Of a DNA stretch of 26,060 nt, positions 22,343 to 26,060 are shown piece after piece. The notes below the pieces were generated by a model that saw nothing but the letters and a program-made list of their open reading frames with translations, made no database searches and was not told the origin of the DNA. This stretch comes from a bacterium (lineage in GTDB: Bacteria; JAHJDO01): contig JAUWOV010000013.1 of NCBI GenBank assembly GCA_030611945.1, positions 1-26,060 on the forward strand, in the 5' to 3' direction. Both the position numbers and the translations under genes were made by a program. Position 1 is the first letter of the stretch; each line of letters opens with the position of its first letter.

Positions 22343-23560
22343 ATGACAGACACTACTAGCAGCAACATTAAGATAGATATCAAGGATACAGGAAATTGCG
22401 GTCGTTTCTTAAAGATTGAAGTTCCCGTTGAACTGGTTGAGAAAGAGACAAAAAACGCATACAGCGCCATCCAGAAGACCGCTTCAGTACATGGATTCAG
22501 GACAGGAAGAACACCGTATTCCATTTTGAAGATACGCTTTGGAAAAGCTCTAAATGAGGAAATTAAGGAGAAACTAATTAATCAAACTTATCAGGACGTA
22601 CTTAAAAATAATAATCTGATCCCCATTTCCGAGCCTAAAATAGACAAGATCGCATTTGAAGAAGGAAAGCCGTTTACATACGAGGTATCTTTAGAAGTAA
22701 AGCCTGAGATAAAACTTGCCGTATACAAAGGATTAAAGATGTCTGCAAAACCTGTTAATGTTTCTGATGATGACGTTAATAATGTGTTAAAAATGAGACA
22801 GGAGCAGAACGCAGAATTTATTCCGGTCGACAGACCTGTAAAAGTCAGTGACCAAATAATAATGGATTATGAGACAATTACTGATGGCACACCGTCAAAA
22901 AAACAGACAAACAATCCATATATATTAGGCTCTAAAATATTTCCCGAAGAAGTAGAAAAAGAACTCATTGGGGCAAAAATAGACGACAAGAAGGAAGTTG
23001 AAGTAATTTCAAAAGAAAAGAACACAAAAACTATTTATAAAATAGCTGTTAAACAGATAAAAGAGAAACGACTTCTGCCAATTAACGATGATTTCGCAAA
23101 AGAATTGGGTAATTTTAAAAACCTTAGCGAGCTTAAAGACGATATCAAGAAGAGGCTTAAAAGCATTGCTGAAGACAAACAGAAAGCAGATATTAAAGAG
23201 CAGCTATTAGACATAGTTAGTGAGAACTCCAAGATGTCAATTCCAGTAGGACTTTTAGATAAACAAATAGACTATATAGGTACACGCAGCAAAGAAAAAG
23301 ACACTGATAAGAGCAAATGGAAAGAAAAATATTCAAAAGAAGCAACTAAAGACGTAAAGAAAATGCTTGTTCTGGAGGAGATTGCTGAAAAAGAAAAAAT
23401 AGATGTCAGCGCAGAAGAAGCAAAGCAGAAACTCCAAAATCTGGCAGGCGATAATAAAACAGCTAATATGAATAATTACATTGAATACATACAAAGACAA
23501 ATGAAAAGACAAAAAATCCTTGATTTTATATATGAAAATGCAGAGATTTCAATATCTTGA
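22343..23560 (+). CDS. tig: Trigger factor
   Basis: A 405-residue ribosome-bound chaperone that meets nascent chains at the exit tunnel. The N-terminal domain carries the ribosome-docking loop GFRTGRTP (51-58), an Arg variant of the usual GFRxGKxP. A middle FKBP-like domain lies roughly at 150-245 ([32 protein letters not shown]), and a long helical, Lys- and Glu-rich chaperone domain forms the C-terminal third ([39 protein letters not shown]). The ATG at 22343 has AAGGAGG nine bases upstream; a longer frame would run into tRNA-Gly. It is followed by clpP, the usual order. Confidence 0.93.
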   Translation: MTDTTSSNIKIDIKDTGNCGRFLKIEVPVELVEKETKNAYSAIQKTASVHGFRTGRTPYSILKIRFGKALNEEIKEKLINQTYQDVLKNNNLIPISEPKIDKIAFEEGKPFTYEVSLEVKPEIKLAVYKGLKMSAKPVNVSDDDVNNVLKMRQEQNAEFIPVDRPVKVSDQIIMDYETITDGTPSKKQTNNPYILGSKIFPEEVEKELIGAKIDDKKEVEVISKEKNTKTIYKIAVKQIKEKRLLPINDDFAKELGNFKNLSELKDDIKKRLKSIAEDKQKADIKEQLLDIVSENSKMSIPVGLLDKQIDYIGTRSKEKDTDKSKWKEKYSKEATKDVKKMLVLEEIAEKEKIDVSAEEAKQKLQNLAGDNKTANMNNYIEYIQRQMKRQKILDFIYENAEISIS

Positions 23561-23573
23561 TGGAGGGAATATT

Positions 23574-24158
23574 ATGAGTTTAATTCCAATGGTAATAGAG
23601 CAGACAGGCAGAACAGAACGCGCGTATGACATTTATTCAAGACTATTAAAAGACAGGAATATAATTATCGGAACACCTATAGATGATAATGTAGCTAATG
23701 TTGTGATTGCGCAGATATTGTATCTGGAATTTGAAAATCAGGATAAGGACATAACTATTTATATAAACAGTCCCGGAGGAGTAGCTACTGCAGGACTGGC
23801 AATATACGACACTATGCAGTATGTGAAATCGGATATTTATACTATTTGCATGGGACAGGCAGCAAGCGCTGCTGCTATATTGCTTGCTGCGGGAACAAAA
23901 GGAAAAAGGCTGTCTCTTCCGAATGCGCGTGTTCTTATTCATCAGCCTTCAGGAGGTATGCAGGGACAGGTGTCGGATATTAATATCCATGCGAAAGAAA
24001 TGCTTGATTTAAAAGAGAAAGTAAATAAAATTCTTGCAAAGCATACAGGGCAGTCAATAGAAAAAATAGAAACAGATACAGATAGAGATTTTTTTATGTC
24101 GGCTGAACAAGCCAAAGAATATGGTATTGTTGATGAAGTAATCACTCAAAAGAAATAG
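23574..24158 (+). CDS. clpP: ATP-dependent Clp protease proteolytic subunit
   Basis: A 194-residue serine peptidase that forms the barrel of Clp proteases. The triad is complete: S98 in [10 protein letters not shown]123 in VLIHQPSGG, and D172 in [30 protein letters not shown] (63-81) and the N-terminal [20 protein letters not shown] region (5-24) are typical. The ATG at 23574 has GGAGGG six bases upstream and lies 13 bases after tig. clpX normally follows clpP, but here a palindromic repeat and a regulator gene follow, so the unfoldase must be coded elsewhere. Confidence 0.95.
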   Translation: MSLIPMVIEQTGRTERAYDIYSRLLKDRNIIIGTPIDDNVANVVIAQILYLEFENQDKDITIYINSPGGVATAGLAIYDTMQYVKSDIYTICMGQAASAAAILLAAGTKGKRLSLPNARVLIHQPSGGMQGQVSDINIHAKEMLDLKEKVNKILAKHTGQSIEKIETDTDRDFFMSAEQAKEYGIVDEVITQKK

Positions 24159-24187
24159 AACATTATGAATAACATAAAGCAATATAA

Positions 24188-24319
24188 ATTCGAAGCACGA
24201 AGCACGAAATACGAAACAATATCAAATTACCAAAATACAAATTACCAAAACAATGTTTTAAATTTCGAAAATTTGAATTTAGAATTTGTTTTGGATTTCG
24301 GATTTAGAATTTCGGATTT
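24188..24319. repeat. AT-rich palindromic intergenic repeat
   Basis: About 130 bases built of short units: CGAAGCA twice, AAATTACCAAAA-type twice, and GGATTTCGGATTTAGAATTTCGG at the right end. The left half (CGAAGCACGAAATACGAAAC) is an imperfect reverse complement of the right half, so the whole can fold on itself. No frame is convincing. Similar ATTTCGGATTT/CGAAGCACGAA repeats are familiar from intergenic regions of environmental bacteria (from memory). It fills the gap between clpP and the regulator. Confidence 0.65.
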
Positions 24320-24336
24320 CTTAAACGAAGTTTAAG
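24320..24336. promoter_or_regulatory. Inverted repeat at the start of the HTH gene
   Basis: CTTAAAC-GAA-GTTTAAG is a perfect 7+3+7 inverted repeat that ends three bases before the ATG of the regulator, exactly where a Shine-Dalgarno would stand. It could be the regulator's own operator or an RNA hairpin at the start site. Confidence 0.4.
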
Positions 24337-24339
24337 CTT

Positions 24340-24684
24340 ATGGCTATTAAAACTGATAGAGACATGAGAAAAAGCAAGGATTTTCAGGAATTAAATGTTC
24401 CTGTTGCTGAGAGAAAACGAATGGGTTACGTTGAGGACAGAGAGCTTGTTACGGAGACAAATATCTCTTTCTTTGCAATACAAAATTATGTTCAGACAGG
24501 ACTTCTTGAAATAGATGCTGAAACGCTTCAAGGGAGAAAATTATTTAAAAAAGATAAAGCGCTGAAACGATTAAAGCTGTTAATTTATATGCAAAAATCA
24601 CATCCTGTATATGAGTTGAAAAACGCAATATATAGTCCAGACTTTAATGAAAACGAGTTTCTGGATAAAATTGAAAATGGGTAA
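24340..24684 (+). CDS. MerR-like helix-turn-helix protein
   Basis: A 114-residue protein. Residues 38-80 (ETNISFFAIQNYVQTGLLEIDAETLQGRKLFKKDKALKRL) follow the MerR pattern: a helix-turn-helix, the (Y/V)xxxGLL step, then a wing in which RKLF takes the place of RRY. The remaining part is one helix and a short tail (HPVYELKNAI, NENEFLDKI), too short for an effector domain and without metal-binding cysteines. It therefore probably responds to protein level or binds DNA constitutively. No Shine-Dalgarno is seen; an inverted repeat occupies that place. It ends 15 bases before rplM, and control of the ribosomal protein pair is possible. I do not recognise a named family. Confidence 0.65.
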   Translation: MAIKTDRDMRKSKDFQELNVPVAERKRMGYVEDRELVTETNISFFAIQNYVQTGLLEIDAETLQGRKLFKKDKALKRLKLLIYMQKSHPVYELKNAIYSPDFNENEFLDKIENG

Positions 24685-24699
24685 TAGGAGGTCAAGATA

Positions 24700-25140
24700 G
24701 TGAAGACATTTATTCCTAAGGCAGATGATACAAAAAGAATGTGGTATATTGTAAATGCAGAAGATAAGGTTCTGGGGAGATTAGCGTCTAAAGTTGCAAC
24801 TATACTCAGAGGGAAACATAAACCTATATATGTCCCTCATGCTGATGTCGGAGACTATGTAATTGTTGTTAATGCGGCTAAAGTTCGCCTAACAGGTAAA
24901 AAAATGGAACAAAAAATTTATTATCATTACTCGGGGTATCCGGGAGGCCTTAAAGAGACACCCATCTCCGATTTGATGGAAAAGCACCCTGAGGAAGTTA
25001 TAAAAAGAGCTGTGAAGGGCATGCTTCCTAAAAATAAGCTTGGGAGAAAAATGCTGACAAAATTAAAAGTTTATTCAGATAAGGAGCATGGTCAGGAAGC
25101 TCAAAAACCTGTTCCTATGCCAGCGGAAATGGAAATATAA
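24700..25140 (+). CDS. rplM: Ribosomal protein L13 (uL13)
   Basis: A 146-residue large-subunit protein. [19 protein letters not shown] (15-33), [29 protein letters not shown] and [15 protein letters not shown] are standard L13 landmarks. The start is a GTG at 24700 with TAGGAGGT about eight bases upstream. A short extra C-terminal tail ([14 protein letters not shown]) follows the family end. It lies before rpsI, the usual bacterial pair. Confidence 0.97.
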   Translation: MKTFIPKADDTKRMWYIVNAEDKVLGRLASKVATILRGKHKPIYVPHADVGDYVIVVNAAKVRLTGKKMEQKIYYHYSGYPGGLKETPISDLMEKHPEEVIKRAVKGMLPKNKLGRKMLTKLKVYSDKEHGQEAQKPVPMPAEMEI

Positions 25141-25152
25141 AGGAGATTTATT

Positions 25153-25569
25153 GTGGCGAAAGCGGCGAAAACAACGAAAGCAAAACAAGTATTCTACTCT
25201 ACCGGCAGACGAAAAACATCTGTCGCTCGTGTAAGATTAATTCCAGGAAAAGGAGAAATAATAATAAATAAAAAACCTTACAAAGATTATTTTGGAAATG
25301 ATACATTAAGCATAACTATATGCCAGCCGTTTAATGAAACAGATACTCTTGAAAAATATCATATCTTTGCAAGTGTTAATGGCGGAGGAAGCTCCGGTCA
25401 GGCGGGCGCAGTCCGCCATGGTATATCAAGAGCATTAGTAAAGGCTGACGAAGGATTAAAGGATACTTTAAAGAAAGCAGGATTCCTTACCCGCGATCCG
25501 AGAAAGAAGGAAAGAAAGAAATACGGACAAAAGGGCGCGCGTAAACAGTTCCAATTTACTAAGAGATAG
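25153..25569 (+). CDS. rpsI: Ribosomal protein S9 (uS9)
   Basis: A 138-residue small-subunit protein. [14 protein letters not shown] (16-29), [39 protein letters not shown] and the C-terminal FTKR, which reaches the P-site tRNA, are all present. The GTG start has AGGAG eight bases before it and lies 12 bases after rplM. Confidence 0.97.
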   Translation: MAKAAKTTKAKQVFYSTGRRKTSVARVRLIPGKGEIIINKKPYKDYFGNDTLSITICQPFNETDTLEKYHIFASVNGGGSSGQAGAVRHGISRALVKADEGLKDTLKKAGFLTRDPRKKERKKYGQKGARKQFQFTKR

Positions 25570-25581
25570 TAAGTTTCTCAT

Positions 25582-25863
25582 ATGTCAGATCAACAACAGA
25601 TAAAAATCAGTGTACTTGGCGCAGAATATAAAGTTAAGACTGATAAAGACCCATCCCGAATCCACAAAATTGAAGATTATCTGAATAATAAAATAAGAGA
25701 AATCTCCAACGACACACATATAGCATCATCTCTTAAAATCACTACTTGGGCTGCCTTATTTATTGCAGAAGAATTCCTTTCATATAAAGAAAAAACTGCT
25801 CAGCATGAGAAAAAGATTAATGATATAATTGAGAAAATAGACAAAACAAATTCAGAAACATAA
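25582..25863 (+). CDS. zapA: ZapA-like cell division protein
   Basis: A 93-residue protein. IKISVLGAEYKVKTDKDPSRIHKIEDYLNNKI is the ZapA N-terminal domain (beta-strand, then helix), followed by a helical coiled-coil tail (YKEKTAQHEKKINDIIEKID). ZapA bundles FtsZ filaments at the division ring. The ATG at 25582 is 12 bases after rpsI, with no strong ribosome site. It ends three bases before the IS end at 25867. The length is normal, so the gene is probably intact, although its last few codons could have been set by the insertion. Confidence 0.87.
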   Translation: MSDQQQIKISVLGAEYKVKTDKDPSRIHKIEDYLNNKIREISNDTHIASSLKITTWAALFIAEEFLSYKEKTAQHEKKINDIIEKIDKTNSET

Positions 25864-25866
25864 ATT

Positions 25867-26060
25867 TTAGGGAACGGTCAACACATCATTACCCCCCTGG
25901 GCAGAAAAAGACTGATCTGATCTAATCGCAGTATCAAGGTCAATAGGAGGAATCATAAGCAAGCGCTTGTCCAGATTCGGCACCTTATCTTTAGCTAATT
26001 GCCAAGGCGTTTTGTTCTCTTTGTAAGTATTGGGTCTATGGAGATTAAAGAATAGCTGGT
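25867..26060 (-). mobile_element. 3' part of an integrase-core transposase gene (partial, contig edge)
   Basis: The minus-strand frame (26058 to 25867) encodes 63 residues ending at TAA: FNLHRPNTYKENKTPWQLAK, then PNLDKRLLMIPPIDLD, then a Gly- and Ser-containing tail. The first part fits the end of an rve-type catalytic domain (HRPNxYKENKTPW, compare the YNxxRPHxxLxxxTP pattern), as in IS481/IS3-type elements. The N-terminal and DDE residues lie beyond the contig. It matches the copy at 2-97 in opposite orientation, with one base difference. Confidence 0.8.

Noticed and set aside
24188-24320. CRISPR-like array suggested by repeated CGAAGCA and AAATTACCA units
   Set aside because: The units are 7-10 bases, unevenly spaced and part of one large imperfect palindrome. 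There are no spacers and no cas genes.

Overview
The window looks like a contig from an AT-rich (about 40% GC by eye), Gram-negative, probably anaerobic bacterium. LolA, an LpxL-type acyltransferase and a PagL-like outer-membrane barrel point to an outer membrane. Two cobalamin-type radical SAM enzymes, a Cys-rich metal-binding protein, three-Cys LarE and MnmA proteins and a DUF1858 redox protein point to anaerobic life. None of the three tRNA genes encodes its CCA end. An uncultivated lineage such as Omnitrophota would fit, but that is inference; nothing here fixes the phylum.

Layout. Positions 2-97 and 25867-26060 carry the 3' end of the same integrase-core transposase in opposite orientations, so both contig ends lie inside a repeated IS. 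From the left: murJ (+), then a convergent minus-strand group for sulfur and NAD metabolism (iscS, mnmA, nadA). A plus-strand hicBA toxin-antitoxin pair follows, then a second minus-strand sulfur operon (DUF1858 protein, cysK, larE) and a 52-residue Cys-rich protein gene with its own terminator.

8080-18379 (minus strand) is the centre of interest: eleven genes, each overlapping or touching the next. In transcription order they are lolA, an MMPL/RND exporter, a lipoprotein, a FabZ-type hotdog protein, a ketosynthase, a half-length ketosynthase-like protein with Gln where the active Cys belongs, two B12-binding radical SAM proteins, a DUF2062 membrane protein, an LpxL-like acyltransferase and a PagL-like barrel. 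Together they read as a pathway that builds an unusual acyl chain, modifies it by radical chemistry, attaches it to a lipid and moves it to the outer membrane. The make-up recalls aryl-polyene and ladderane clusters but matches neither. No acyl carrier protein or ketoreductase is present.

18401-21924 is an accessory region: a Phd/RelE toxin-antitoxin pair with a YefM-like operator, a decayed lolA fragment, a complete integron gene cassette (19049-20993) carrying a Septu-like AAA ATPase plus HNH nuclease and a recognisable attC, and a Fic protein. No integron integrase is present.

22075-25863 (plus strand) is core genome: tRNA-Lys, tRNA-Leu and tRNA-Gly, tig-clpP (no clpX follows), an AT-rich palindromic intergenic repeat, a MerR-like regulator, rplM-rpsI and zapA.
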